64,000 nucleotides of DNA, from the NCBI GenBank assembly GCA_964443845.1, contig CAYUFA010000002.1, positions 1 through 64,000 on the forward strand, written 5' to 3'. Positions 16,494 to 27,486 of this stretch are shown here, piece after piece. This stretch comes from UBA9214 sp964443845 (GTDB lineage: Bacteria; Pseudomonadota; Gammaproteobacteria; UBA9214). Position 1 is the stretch's first letter; each line of letters opens with the position of its first letter. The notes below the pieces were generated by a model. It was not told the origin of the DNA. It did no database searches and saw only the letters and a list, made by a program, of their open reading frames with translations. The translations under genes were made by a program, and so were the position numbers.

Positions 16494-19400
16494 ATGCTGT
16501 ACCTGCGCGGTGACGCCGCCCATTCCGCATTCCGCCTGCAAAAACGGCTGGAACTGTGCCGCGCGCAGCTGCCAACCCTGGCGGGGCTGCAGGCCGACTA
16601 CCTGCACCTCGTGGAAACCGACGGCGAGGTGCCGGCCGCGGCGCGGGCGCAGCTCGGCCAGTTGCTGGGCGAGGTATCCAGACCGCTGCCCCGCGGCGCC
16701 GGCACCCTGTACGTAGTGCCGCGGCCCGGCACCATCTCCCCCTGGTCGAGCAAGGCCACCGATATCGTGCACAATTGCGGCCTCCACCAGGTGCGACGGG
16801 TCGAGCGCGGCGTGGCCTGGACACTGCAACTGGACGGCGCGCAGGACCCGGATGCCGCGCAGCGTGCGGTGCTCCTGCCGTTGCTGCACGACCGCATGAT
16901 CGAGTCCGTGCTGTTCGACCTCGAGGACTGCGCGGTGCTGTTCCGTCACGCGGTGCCGGCACCGTGCGCACGGGTCGACGTGCTCGGTAGCGGGCATGCG
17001 GCGCTGGAGTCGGCCAACCGCGACCTGGGGCTGGCACTGGCGCCCGACGAAATCGACTATCTGGTGGAAAATTTCCTGGCCCTGGGCCGCAACCCGGTCG
17101 ACGTCGAGCTGATGATGTTTGCCCAGGCCAACTCGGAGCACTGCCGGCACAAGATCTTCAACGCCGACTGGAGTATCGACGGCGAACCACAGTCGCACAG
17201 CCTGTTCGACATGATCCGCGCATCCTACCGGGCCAGCCCGGACGGGATCCTGTCGGCCTACGCGGACAACGCCGCCGTGCTCGAGGGCTTTCCGGTGCAG
17301 CGATTCTTCGCGGATCCCGGCACACACCGCTACCAGACGCACGCGCAGCCGGCTCACCTGGTCATCAAGGTGGAAACCCACAACCACCCGACGGCCATCG
17401 CGCCGTTCCCGGGTGCCGCGACCGGTTCCGGCGGCGAGATCCGCGACGAGGGGGCGACCGGGCGTGGCGCGAAGCCGAAGGCCGGCCTGTGCGGCTTCTC
17501 GGTGTCCAACCTGCGCATCCCGGGCTTCGAACAGCCGTGGGAGACCGACCACGGCAGGCCGGCGCGGATTGCCCCGGCGCTGGACATCATGATCGAGGGG
17601 CCACTGGGTGCGGCGGCCTTCAACAACGAGTTCGGGCGCCCGAACCTGTGCGGCTATTTCCGGACTTTCGAGGAACGGGTGGCCGGTCCCGACGGCCCGG
17701 AACTGCGCGGCTACCACAAGCCCGTCATGCTGGCCGGTGGCTGCGGCATGATTCGCGCAGACCACGTGCAGAAGGACAGCATCCCGCCGGAGACGCCGGT
17801 CGTGGTGCTGGGCGGACCGGCCATGCTGATCGGGCTGGGTGGTGGCGCGGCCTCGTCGATGTCCAGCGGTGCGAGCGCCGAGGACCTCGATTTCGCCTCG
17901 GTGCAGCGCGGCAACCCGGAGATGGAGCGGCGCGCGCAGGAAGTGATCGACGCCTGCTGGGCACTGGGTGAGCACAACCCGATCGTGTCCATCCACGACG
18001 TCGGTGCCGGCGGGCTGTCGAACGCCCTGCCGGAACTGGTCAACGACAGCGGCCGTGGCGGCAGTTTCGAACTGCGCGCCATCCCCAACGACGATCCCGG
18101 CATGTCGCCGATGCAGGTGTGGTGCAACGAAGCGCAGGAACGCTACGTGCTGGCCATCGCCAGGGAGCGGCTGGAAACCTTCGAGGCGTTGTGCCGACGC
18201 GAACGCTGTCCGTATGCCGTGCTGGGCAAGGCCACGGAACGGCAGCAACTGCGGCTGAGCGACAGCCATTTCGACAATTCCCCCATCGATTTGCCCATGG
18301 GCCTGCTGCTGGGCAAGCCGCCGCGTATGCAGCGTGACGTGCAGCGCGTGACCGTTTCGCGCATCCCGTTCGACACCGGCCCGATCGACCTGTCCGACGC
18401 CGCGTTGCGCGTGCTGCGCCTGCCGGCGGTCGCGGACAAGACGTTTCTGGTCACCATCGGGGACCGTTCGGTGACCGGCCAGGTGGTGCGCGACCAGATG
18501 GTCGGTCCGTGGCAGGTGCCGGTGGCGGACGCCGCGGTCACCTGTTCCGATTACCACGGTGCAACCGGCGAGGCCATGGCCATGGGGGAACGCACGCCGG
18601 TGGCGCTGCTGGACGGTCCGGCGGCGGGGCGCATGGCGGTCGGCGAGGCGATTACCAACCTGGCCGCGGCACGCATCGCCGCCATCGGCGACATCGTGCT
18701 GTCGGCCAACTGGATGGCACCGGCCGGGCATCCGGGCGAGGACGCCGTGCTGTACGATACGGTGCGCGCGGTCGGTGCAGAGCTGTGTCCCGCGCTGGGC
18801 ATCGCGATTCCGGTCGGCAAGGATTCGATGTCGATGAAGTCGGTGTGGCGGGAACACGGCGCGGACCGTGCCGTCACCGCGCCGCTGTCGCTGATCATCT
18901 CGGCGTTCGCGCGCGTGACCGACGTGCGCCGTACGCTGACCCCGCAACTGCGCACCGACCGCGGGGAGACCAAGCTGCTGCTGATCGATCTCGGGCGCGG
19001 GCGCAACCGTCTCGGCGGCTCGGCACTGGCGCAGGTCTACAAACAGGTCGGCAGCGTACCGCCGGACGTCGATGACCCGGCCCTGCTGCGGGCGTTTTTC
19101 GCCGCGATCCAGCAACTGAACGGCGCCGGCCTGCTGCTGGCCTATCACGACCGCTCCGACGGCGGCCTGTGGGCCTGCCTGTGCGAGCTGGCCTTCGCCG
19201 GGCACTGCGGGGTCAGCGTGCACATCGACGGCCTGGGTGACGACCCGGTGGCCGCGCTGTTCGCGGAAGAACTCGGCGCCGTGGTGCAGGTGCGCAACGA
19301 CGACCTGCTCGAGGTGAAGGCGATCCTGCATCGGCACGGGCTGGCCGACTGCCTGCACGCCATCGGGCACCCGAATACCACCGACCGCATCAATGTCACG

Positions 19401-20387
19401 CTGCGCGAGAATGCCGTGCTGACCGCGCCACGCGTGGAGTGGCAGCGCGCCTGGTCGGAGACCACTTACCGCATGCAGGCGCTGCGTGACAACCCGGCCT
19501 GCGCGCAGCAGGAATACGACCGTCTGCTGGATGCGCAGGATCCCGGCCTGTGCCCGCGGCTCAGCTTCGACGCGCAGGAGGACGTGGCCGCGCCGTTCAT
19601 CGCGCGGGGCGCGCGTCCGCGCATGGCGATCCTGCGGGAACAGGGCGTCAACGGCCAGGTCGAGATGGCCGCCGCCTTCGACCGCGCCGGGTTCGAGGCG
19701 GTCGACGTGCACATGAGCGACCTGCTGGCCGCGCGCACCGCGCTGGACGGGTTTCGCGGCCTGGTGGCCTGTGGCGGGTTTTCCTTCGGTGACGTGCTGG
19801 GCGCCGGCCAGGGCTGGGCAAAGTCCGTGCTGTTCCACCCGGAACTGCGCGAGCAGTTCCACGCCTTTTTCGCGCGTCCCGACAGCTTCGCACTCGGCGT
19901 GTGCAACGGCTGCCAGATGCTGTCCACGCTGCAGGAGATCATCCCGGGCGCGGAGCACTGGCCGCGCTTCGTACGCAACACCTCCGAGCAGTTCGAAGCG
20001 CGTTTCGCGCAGCTGGAGATTCTCGAGTCCCCCTCCATCCTGTTGCGCGGCATGGCCGGGTCCGTGCTGCCGATCGCGGTGGCGCACGGGGAGGGACGCG
20101 CGGCATTCACCGGCGTCGACCCGGTGGCCGTATTGCAGCAAGGGCTGGTCGCGGCGCGCTACGTGGACGGCTACGGCAAACCGGCCGAGACCTATCCCGC
20201 CAACCCGAACGGCTCGCCGCTGGGTATTACCGCGCTCACCACCACGGACGGCCGGGTCACCGTGATGATGCCGCATCCCGAGCGCGTGTTCCGCACCGTC
20301 ACGCACTCCTGGCATCCCGACGACTGGGGCCCGGACGGTCCCTGGCTGCGCCTGTTCCGCAACGCGCGGGTGTGGGTGGGCGACTGA
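16494..20387 (+). CDS. purL: phosphoribosylformylglycinamidine synthase, single-chain
   Basis: Converts FGAR, glutamine and ATP to FGAM, the fourth step of purine synthesis. At 1297 residues it is the large proteobacterial form: an N-terminal PurS-like domain, a linker, two AIRS-like ATP-binding repeats (HNHPTAIAPFPGAATGSGGE; GGGAASSMSSG; SIHDVGAGGLSNALPEL), and a C-terminal glutaminase (CGGFSFGDVLGAGQGWAKS; catalytic Cys in VCNGCQMLS; His/Glu in MPHPERVFR). The ATG at 16494 matches the family start. Its strong codon bias leaves a very long antisense frame, which is not a gene. Confidence 0.97.
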   Translation: MLYLRGDAAHSAFRLQKRLELCRAQLPTLAGLQADYLHLVETDGEVPAAARAQLGQLLGEVSRPLPRGAGTLYVVPRPGTISPWSSKATDIVHNCGLHQVRRVERGVAWTLQLDGAQDPDAAQRAVLLPLLHDRMIESVLFDLEDCAVLFRHAVPAPCARVDVLGSGHAALESANRDLGLALAPDEIDYLVENFLALGRNPVDVELMMFAQANSEHCRHKIFNADWSIDGEPQSHSLFDMIRASYRASPDGILSAYADNAAVLEGFPVQRFFADPGTHRYQTHAQPAHLVIKVETHNHPTAIAPFPGAATGSGGEIRDEGATGRGAKPKAGLCGFSVSNLRIPGFEQPWETDHGRPARIAPALDIMIEGPLGAAAFNNEFGRPNLCGYFRTFEERVAGPDGPELRGYHKPVMLAGGCGMIRADHVQKDSIPPETPVVVLGGPAMLIGLGGGAASSMSSGASAEDLDFASVQRGNPEMERRAQEVIDACWALGEHNPIVSIHDVGAGGLSNALPELVNDSGRGGSFELRAIPNDDPGMSPMQVWCNEAQERYVLAIARERLETFEALCRRERCPYAVLGKATERQQLRLSDSHFDNSPIDLPMGLLLGKPPRMQRDVQRVTVSRIPFDTGPIDLSDAALRVLRLPAVADKTFLVTIGDRSVTGQVVRDQMVGPWQVPVADAAVTCSDYHGATGEAMAMGERTPVALLDGPAAGRMAVGEAITNLAAARIAAIGDIVLSANWMAPAGHPGEDAVLYDTVRAVGAELCPALGIAIPVGKDSMSMKSVWREHGADRAVTAPLSLIISAFARVTDVRRTLTPQLRTDRGETKLLLIDLGRGRNRLGGSALAQVYKQVGSVPPDVDDPALLRAFFAAIQQLNGAGLLLAYHDRSDGGLWACLCELAFAGHCGVSVHIDGLGDDPVAALFAEELGAVVQVRNDDLLEVKAILHRHGLADCLHAIGHPNTTDRINVTLRENAVLTAPRVEWQRAWSETTYRMQALRDNPACAQQEYDRLLDAQDPGLCPRLSFDAQEDVAAPFIARGARPRMAILREQGVNGQVEMAAAFDRAGFEAVDVHMSDLLAARTALDGFRGLVACGGFSFGDVLGAGQGWAKSVLFHPELREQFHAFFARPDSFALGVCNGCQMLSTLQEIIPGAEHWPRFVRNTSEQFEARFAQLEILESPSILLRGMAGSVLPIAVAHGEGRAAFTGVDPVAVLQQGLVAARYVDGYGKPAETYPANPNGSPLGITALTTTDGRVTVMMPHPERVFRTVTHSWHPDDWGPDGPWLRLFRNARVWVGD

Positions 20388-20524
20388 GCACGAATCCGCA
20401 CTGATCCGGCGTGTGCGTGCGCATGCTGTCCGTGGCGGCCATTTTTACTTTGCCATCGTCAGAGCGGTACGTTACCCTGCGCGGCAGGGGGGATTGATCC
20501 AATACCTGCAACGTCATGCAGATG

Positions 20525-20542
20525 ACTCGCCGCGCGGCGAGT
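20525..20542. repeat. 18-bp perfect palindrome
   Basis: ACTCGCCGC followed by its exact reverse complement GCGGCGAGT. It lies in the purL to secreted-protein gap, 132 bases before the next start codon. It could be an operator or the stem of a small hairpin. Confidence 0.4.
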
Positions 20543-20673
20543 GCATCCGTAGCGCGCTTGCCTGCACCCCGTTCTTTCCTGCCGAAATGCTGTGCCGGCC
20601 GCACCCGCCGGGCAGGGATGGTTAACCAGGAGCCAACGAGCACCACCGAATTCCGAACCGAGGGAGATACCGA

Positions 20674-21909
20674 ATGAAGAACAAAGTATTCAGGGTACTA
20701 GTATCCGGCGGCCTCATTGCTGCCGCCTCCGCCTGTCACCATAACAGTGCGGCCAAGGCGTGCGTAGCGCTGTTTGCCAATGACAACTACGTCGATTACT
20801 CGGTTGACCGCGGTGGTGGAGATGCCTCAGGGTCGGAAGCGTACAACATGGAGCAGGCGCTGAAGGGCAAGGGCTACAGCGTGAGCACCTTCACCGGCAT
20901 CACCGCGGCGGATTTCACGGCGGCGACCACGAATTGCGCGAACCTGGTCATCCCGGAACAGGAAACCGGCGCGCTGGAGCCGGACCTCGATGCCGCGGCG
21001 CTGACCGCGATCGGGGATTTCGTCAACGCGGGCGGCAACCTGATCGTGGGCTACGCGGACAGTAATACCACCGACCTGGTCAATGCCATCTTTGGCTGGA
21101 GCACCAGCACGACCGGCGTAGATGCACCGGGTGACCTGGTGGACAACGATGCGGCGGGCACGCCGTTTGCCGGCGGCACGACGGCCGGCGGCACTACCTT
21201 GACGGACCCGAGTGCGACGGACTCGTTCACGGCCGCCGACCTGCCGCCGGGTGCGCGCATCCCCTATGCGGACCAGTCCGACAACGCCGTGGTCGCGTTG
21301 CTGCAGGTCGGTTCGGGCAGTGTGACGCTGCTGGGCTGGGACTTCTACGACGCGGCGCCGGTCGGCGCCATGGATGATGGCTGGATCCAGGTGCTGACCC
21401 AGGCGGCGGACGTGGATGCGCTGGAGCTGAAGATCCCGCTGACCGACGTGGCGCTGGCGGACCTGCAGGCGAAGGGCTGGAGCACCTGCTTCACCGGCCT
21501 GTACAATGACAATACCACCACCGTGGCCGACGCCCTGGCGACCTGCACGGGAGCGGAGCTGATGCTCGCCTGTCGGCAGACGGGTGATTCGACCCTGACC
21601 CTGGCCGCGGGGGCTCCGCAGGCGGAGACCATGGTGGATACCGGGGCGGCCGACAACGGCACCACCAACGACTACGAGGGCATCTCGTGGTACTTCAACA
21701 ACGACTGGTCCTGGGGCTTTGCCTCGCGCGGGGACACGGTGATGAAGCAGGAGTGTGATATCGATGCTACCGGCAAGAACAACCAGCGCCTGTGCTGGCA
21801 TGTGGGAACAGACGGTACGACAGGCCAGTTTGCCGGCGGTTATCGCTGCGGCGTCACCGAGGACCTCAACGATTCCGCGGACTACGAGCGAGTGCTGCTG
21901 ACACGCTAA
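20674..21909 (+). CDS. secreted protein of unknown function with conserved C-terminal domain
   Basis: A 411-residue exported protein. Its N-terminus (hydrophobic core, then AAASAC with Cys21) resembles a lipoprotein signal, though weakly. Residues ~28-260 alternate strands and helices with CVALFANDNYVDY and GNLIVGYAD, recalling class-I glutamine-amidotransferase-like sensor folds. The C-terminal ~150 residues (GWSTCFTGLYNDNTTTVADA, LMLACRQTGDSTLTLAA, ISWYFNNDWSWGFA, RLCWH, GGYRCG) form a Cys- and Trp-rich domain with six Cys, probably disulfide-linked. I do not recognise a named family. It is a single gene with its own Shine-Dalgarno (GAGGGAG) and a strong terminator. Confidence 0.75.
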   Translation: MKNKVFRVLVSGGLIAAASACHHNSAAKACVALFANDNYVDYSVDRGGGDASGSEAYNMEQALKGKGYSVSTFTGITAADFTAATTNCANLVIPEQETGALEPDLDAAALTAIGDFVNAGGNLIVGYADSNTTDLVNAIFGWSTSTTGVDAPGDLVDNDAAGTPFAGGTTAGGTTLTDPSATDSFTAADLPPGARIPYADQSDNAVVALLQVGSGSVTLLGWDFYDAAPVGAMDDGWIQVLTQAADVDALELKIPLTDVALADLQAKGWSTCFTGLYNDNTTTVADALATCTGAELMLACRQTGDSTLTLAAGAPQAETMVDTGAADNGTTNDYEGISWYFNNDWSWGFASRGDTVMKQECDIDATGKNNQRLCWHVGTDGTTGQFAGGYRCGVTEDLNDSADYERVLLTR

Positions 21910-21940
21910 TCCGCAACGAGGTGATTGCAGTACGAAATGC

Positions 21941-21970
21941 GGGGGCCGGGCAACCGGCCCCCGTTTTTTT
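21941..21970 (+). terminator. rho-independent terminator
   Basis: GGGGGCCGG (21941-21949) and CCGGCCCCC (21954-21962) form a perfect 9-bp stem closed by a GCAA tetraloop, followed by G and seven T. It ends the secreted-protein gene. Confidence 0.95.
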
Positions 21971-22297
21971 ATACATGCCGGGCGGTGGCGACCGTACCTG
22001 CCCGTGCCGTCATACCGGCCGGTGAACCGGCGCCGCTGACGGCAGGGTACGCGTGAACCGGTCGCGGGTGTCTGGCCATGGCCGGAATACGGTCAGTCTG
22101 GTGGGTTAGCGGCTGCGCTGCTGACCGTCTGTCACCGAATGGTAACAATTCGCTTGCTTGTTTTTCAGGGTATTACGGAAACCGGGTGGTTGAGTGTCGG
22201 GATTCGACGACGTGAAGGCGACCGTTTTCGCGCGCATGCCCCCGGTGCACATCCCTCGTCTTGATAATTATTTGAAAAATAATATTAATTTTGAGCG

Positions 22298-22313
22298 TGG
22301 CATGGAATTTGCC
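22298..22313 (+). promoter_or_regulatory. sigma54 (-24/-12) promoter candidate
   Basis: TGGCATGGAATTTGCC has GG at 22299-22300 and GC at 22311-22312 with the exact -24/-12 spacing, and agrees with TGGCACG-N4-TTGC at 10 of 11 defined positions. An AT-rich tract that could be bent lies upstream. Transcription would start near 22324, 32 bases before the small gene. Confidence 0.65.
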
Positions 22314-22355
22314 AACGGGTATGGATGACACCGAAAATTCCTGCCGGGGGATACC

Positions 22356-22574
22356 ATGTTACGACGCTTGCGTAAGTTGCTGGTCCAGGAAGTTCCCGAG
22401 GAACTGGCGGTCTGCATGTTCGAGTGCCCCAGGAGCCAGTGCACGACCCAGTACTGGGCGACCTGCGAGCTGCGCAGGAAGGGCCGTCAGGAAGTCAGTA
22501 CACTCAGCACCACACCGGACCGCCCTGCAACGGTGTATCCAGTGAAAGTCAGGCTGCTGCCCAGACGCGGTTGA
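22356..22574 (+). CDS. 72-residue Cys-containing orphan protein
   Basis: Starts with ATG at 22356, five bases after GGGGG (22346-22350). The product is basic and has four Cys in a short span (AVCMFECPRSQCTTQYWATC, Cys20, Cys24, Cys29, Cys37), which could bind a metal or form two disulfides. A helical N-terminus (RRLRKLLVQEVPEEL) precedes them. There is no signal peptide and I recognise no family. Support for it being real: sensible Shine-Dalgarno, an upstream sigma54-type promoter, and a position with no competing gene. It might instead be a non-coding transcript or a decayed frame. Confidence 0.5.
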   Translation: MLRRLRKLLVQEVPEELAVCMFECPRSQCTTQYWATCELRRKGRQEVSTLSTTPDRPATVYPVKVRLLPRRG

Positions 22575-22617
22575 CGGGCGAATTGCACGCCCTGCGCGGA
22601 ACGTGGCCGGCATCCGG

Positions 22618-23703
22618 CTAGCGTTTCGAGATCCACACGCCCTCCAGTCCCAGGCGTTCCTCCAGTAAACCCACCCAGTCGCGTGCCTCCCGGGCCGTGT
22701 GATAGCCGGTGGCGCGGATGCGGACCAGCGGACGGTCGTGGACCGTGACGTGGACGAGCTCGGCCTCGACTCCCTTGTTACGGAACCTGGCCAGCGCGTG
22801 CCGGGCGTCCGCCTCAGTGCGATACGCTGCGAGGTTGACCACCCAGTCCCCGTCTCCGGGATTGCTGGCCGACAGCGGGGGCAGGGTCTGCGCCGGGCTT
22901 TCGGTCGTGCCCGGATCATCCAGCAGGGCGACGACCGGTGCGGTAATGGTGGCCGGGCTGGAAACCGGTGCGGGTACCGGCTCGGCCGCCGGCGGCACGG
23001 GGGAGGGAGGAGTCAGCGGGGCCGGGGCTGCATCGAGTGTTTCGGCCTGTGTGATCTGCAGCGGGGCCGGCTCCGGCGGGGTAACCGCGCCAGGGGCTGG
23101 CGGCACGGCGGAAGGTTGCGGTGCGGATCGTTCCGCCAGGCTGCCGGCGGGGGCGGGCAGGGTTGCTGGTTCGAGCGGCGTGGTCCCGGTCATTTCCTGG
23201 CGGGCGGTGGTCGTTGCCGGTACCGGCGTGAGCGGGGTGACGCTCTCCGGTACGACGTCGACCACCGGGCCGTTGAGGAGACCGGCCGCCGGGGCCGGCA
23301 GGGTGTCCAGCTTGTTGGCCAGGGCATTTGCACCCCGGGTGTCGGGGCGGGTGCGCGGTAATGCCGACCTGATGGGCGGCGGACGGATCCCGCTGATCAC
23401 CTTCGTTGGTTGCGTGGTCGAACTGAAATAGACACCGCCGATACCGACCAGCAGCATCAGTACCAGCAGGCGTGTCACCGCGCCGAGCAGGCGCTGCCCG
23501 GTGGTGCGTTCCGGCGGGGTGTGCCGGTGTGGCCGGTAGTGCGGGCTGTCGTCCAGCCGCCGCCAGGTACCGAGCGTGCCGGCATCTTCCCAGTGCTCCC
23601 AGGGAGAAGGCCCGGCGGCAAACGCGTCCACGCCTTCGTAGTGCATGCGCACCTCGAACTCGCGCAGCTTCTCGGGGTCCGGTGCGGCTTGGCTCTGTGG
23701 CAT
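22618..23703 (-). CDS. SPOR-domain membrane protein
   Basis: A 361-residue bitopic protein: cytoplasmic N-terminus (1-70), one membrane helix (about 72-93), a long Pro/Ala/Thr-rich periplasmic linker (95-280) and a C-terminal SPOR domain (about 285-361: DWVVNLAAYRTEADARHALA ... GVWISKR). SPOR domains bind denuded peptidoglycan at the division septum. The architecture resembles DedD/FtsN-type proteins, but the neighbours are not division genes. It starts three bases after the ettA stop and probably shares its transcript. Confidence 0.85.
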   Translation of the reverse strand: MPQSQAAPDPEKLREFEVRMHYEGVDAFAAGPSPWEHWEDAGTLGTWRRLDDSPHYRPHRHTPPERTTGQRLLGAVTRLLVLMLLVGIGGVYFSSTTQPTKVISGIRPPPIRSALPRTRPDTRGANALANKLDTLPAPAAGLLNGPVVDVVPESVTPLTPVPATTTARQEMTGTTPLEPATLPAPAGSLAERSAPQPSAVPPAPGAVTPPEPAPLQITQAETLDAAPAPLTPPSPVPPAAEPVPAPVSSPATITAPVVALLDDPGTTESPAQTLPPLSASNPGDGDWVVNLAAYRTEADARHALARFRNKGVEAELVHVTVHDRPLVRIRATGYHTAREARDWVGLLEERLGLEGVWISKR

Positions 23704-23706
23704 GAC

Positions 23707-25374
<1,668 letters not shown>

Positions 25375-25494
25375 GGGGTGACTGCTCCGGGGAGTGCTTC
25401 GGTGGCGCACATTATAGGCGGCAGGGTGGGGCGGGCAAGCGGCGTGCCGGAACGCACGCAAGCCGCGGGCAGCGTGGCTGGCGCTGCCTGCGAC

Positions 25495-25962
25495 TCACTG
25501 AACCAGCGGGTATTGTTTCTCCTGCCATTCCTCCATGCCCCTGCGGAACCAGTACAGGTTGGTGTAGCCGCAGTCCCGGGCGATCACGGCGGCCCTGGCG
25601 CTGCGTCCGCAGCGAATGCCGTTACAGTAAAACAGGACCGGTGTGGTCAGCCCGGGGATGACCTTTGCCAGCGAGGTGCAACTGGTGTCGATGTCCGGCA
25701 GGCTGATCGATCCTTCGATATAGCCTTCGAGGCGGTCCGCCTTGATGCGCGAGTCGACCAGCACCAGGGACGGAGTGTGCATGACCTGCTCGATCAGCCC
25801 CTCGGCATCGACGACGTGCACCCCGTCGATCCGTTCCGGGCTGACGATATGGTCGGCGTGGTGGTGGACGGCCCCTTGCCCGGCGGATAGCGGCGGGGCA
25901 CACGGGCCGCCCAGCACCACGCCCAGCAATACCGCCAGATAGCATGAAGCGGTCCTGCACAT
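25495..25962 (-). CDS. periplasmic rhodanese-like protein
   Basis: A 155-residue exported single-domain rhodanese. An N-terminal signal peptide ends around PLSAGQG. The fold is seen in VVDAEGLIEQV, LVLVDSRIKADRLEGYIEGS, and the active-site loop VLFYCNGIRCGRSARAA. The loop has a CNGxxC arrangement with two Cys, longer than the usual CxxGxRS, a variant seen in periplasmic rhodanese-like proteins. Sulfur transfer or thiol-redox function is plausible; the substrate is unknown. It is divergent from glyA. Confidence 0.85.
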   Translation of the reverse strand: MCRTASCYLAVLLGVVLGGPCAPPLSAGQGAVHHHADHIVSPERIDGVHVVDAEGLIEQVMHTPSLVLVDSRIKADRLEGYIEGSISLPDIDTSCTSLAKVIPGLTTPVLFYCNGIRCGRSARAAVIARDCGYTNLYWFRRGMEEWQEKQYPLVQ

Positions 25963-26208
25963 GTGGAAACGTTCCCCCGGACCGTTGCCCCGATGACCGC
26001 GCCGCGCGTCCCGGCTGCGTGGTGCCGGGCGCGCGCGGGTGGCGAGCGGCCAGTGTAGCGCAAGCGTTTCCTCCGACCAATCCGGCCCGGGGCTGCGGCC
26101 GGCGGGCGCTCGATTGCAGGTATGGTTAGCGCGGCACCGCCAGATCGGCTATTATCTGCTGCGCGCGGGTTCCGGTTAATTTCACCAACTTCATAAAGTT
26201 ATATAGAT

Positions 26209-27468
26209 ATGTTTAATCAAGATATGCATATTGCCGGCTATGACGACGAGCTCTGGGCGGCGTTCCAGGGCGAGCAACGCCGCCAGGAAGACCACATCGA
26301 GCTGATTGCCTCGGAGAATTATGCCAGTCCGCGGGTGCTGGAAGCGCAGGGTTCGGTGCTCACCAACAAGTACGCCGAGGGCTACCCGGGCAGGCGCTAC
26401 TACGGTGGTTGCGAGTTTGTCGATATCGCCGAACAGCTGGCGATCGACCGGGCCAGGCAGCTGTTCGGCGCGGACTACGCCAACGTGCAGCCCCATTCCG
26501 GGTCGCAGGCCAATGCCGCCGTTTACATGGCGCTGCTCCAGCCGGGCGATACCATCCTGGGCATGAGCCTGGATGCCGGCGGTCACCTCACGCATGGTGC
26601 CAAGCCGAACTTTTCCGGCAAGCTCTACCATGCCGTGCAGTACGGGCTGAACAATGCCACCGGCGAGATCGACTACGACCAGGCCGAGACGCTGGCCCGG
26701 GAGCACCGGCCGAAGATGGTGGTCGCGGGCTTTTCGGCCTACTCGCGCGTGGTCGACTGGCAGCGCTTCCGTGCGCTTGCCGACAGCATCGGCGCGTACC
26801 TGTTCGTGGACATGGCGCACGTCGCCGGGCTGATCGCCGCGGGCCTGTATCCCAGCCCGGTGCAGATCGCCGACATCACCACCACCACCACGCACAAGAC
26901 GCTGCGCGGACCGCGCGGCGGCCTGATCCTGGCGAAGGCCAACCCGGAGATCGAGAAGAAACTCAACTCGATGGTGTTCCCCGGTATCCAGGGCGGCCCG
27001 CTGATGCACGTGATCGCGGCCAAGGCAGTGGCGCTGAAAGAGGCACTGGACCCTGCCTTCCGCGTCTACCAGCAACAGGTGCTGGATAACGCCCGTGCCA
27101 TGGCGGCGGTGTTCCTGGAACGTGGCTACCACGTGGTTTCCGGCGGCACCGATGACCACCTGTTCCTGGTCGACCTCATCGACAAGGGGCTGACCGGCAA
27201 GGCGGCCGATGCCGCGCTCGGTGCCGCGCACATCACCGTGAACAAGAACGCGGTGCCGAACGATCCGCAGTCCCCGTTCGTAACCAGCGGGATTCGCGTC
27301 GGCACCCCGGCCATGACCACGCGCGGCATGGGCGTGAACGAGGCGCGCGAGCTGGCCGGCTGGATGTGCGACGTGCTGGATGACGTCGAAAACCCGGCCG
27401 TGAGCGAGACGGTGCGCGGCAAGGTGCAGGACCTGTGCCGGCGCTTCCCGGTCTACGGGGCGCAGTAG
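26209..27468 (+). CDS. glyA: serine hydroxymethyltransferase
   Basis: PLP enzyme of 419 residues that interconverts serine and glycine and charges tetrahydrofolate with one-carbon units. Key motifs: LIASENYASPRV, NKYAEGYPGRRYYGG, LTHG, FVDMAHVAGLIAAG and the PLP-Lys in ITTTTTHKTLRGPRGG. The start at 26209 aligns with E. coli GlyA, although no Shine-Dalgarno is present; a second ATG at 26224 is possible. TATTAT at 26150-26155 is a weak -10 candidate. It heads the nrdR-rib-nusB-thiL-pgpA series, which supplies one-carbon, flavin and thiamin cofactors. Confidence 0.97.
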   Translation: MFNQDMHIAGYDDELWAAFQGEQRRQEDHIELIASENYASPRVLEAQGSVLTNKYAEGYPGRRYYGGCEFVDIAEQLAIDRARQLFGADYANVQPHSGSQANAAVYMALLQPGDTILGMSLDAGGHLTHGAKPNFSGKLYHAVQYGLNNATGEIDYDQAETLAREHRPKMVVAGFSAYSRVVDWQRFRALADSIGAYLFVDMAHVAGLIAAGLYPSPVQIADITTTTTHKTLRGPRGGLILAKANPEIEKKLNSMVFPGIQGGPLMHVIAAKAVALKEALDPAFRVYQQQVLDNARAMAAVFLERGYHVVSGGTDDHLFLVDLIDKGLTGKAADAALGAAHITVNKNAVPNDPQSPFVTSGIRVGTPAMTTRGMGVNEARELAGWMCDVLDDVENPAVSETVRGKVQDLCRRFPVYGAQ

Positions 27469-27486
27469 GCGGAGCGGAACGCGTTC

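Larger units (their letters stand above)
21910..22355. other. intergenic region: terminator and sigma54-type promoter
   Basis: Holds the terminator at 21941-21970, a weak inverted pair CGGTCAG...CTGACCG around 22090-22126, an AT-rich tract at 22261-22291, and the sigma54-like site at 22298-22313. No gene is visible. Confidence 0.6.

Noticed and set aside
14370..20315. A 1981-codon open frame on the minus strand
   Set aside because: It lies antisense to dapA, bamC, the MBL gene and purL, all with clear motifs. The translation is rich in Arg, Gln, His and Gly without domains; it is a by-product of GC-rich codon use.
26100..26208. Glycine riboswitch before glyA
   Set aside because: I could not find the conserved glycine aptamer core in this short leader.
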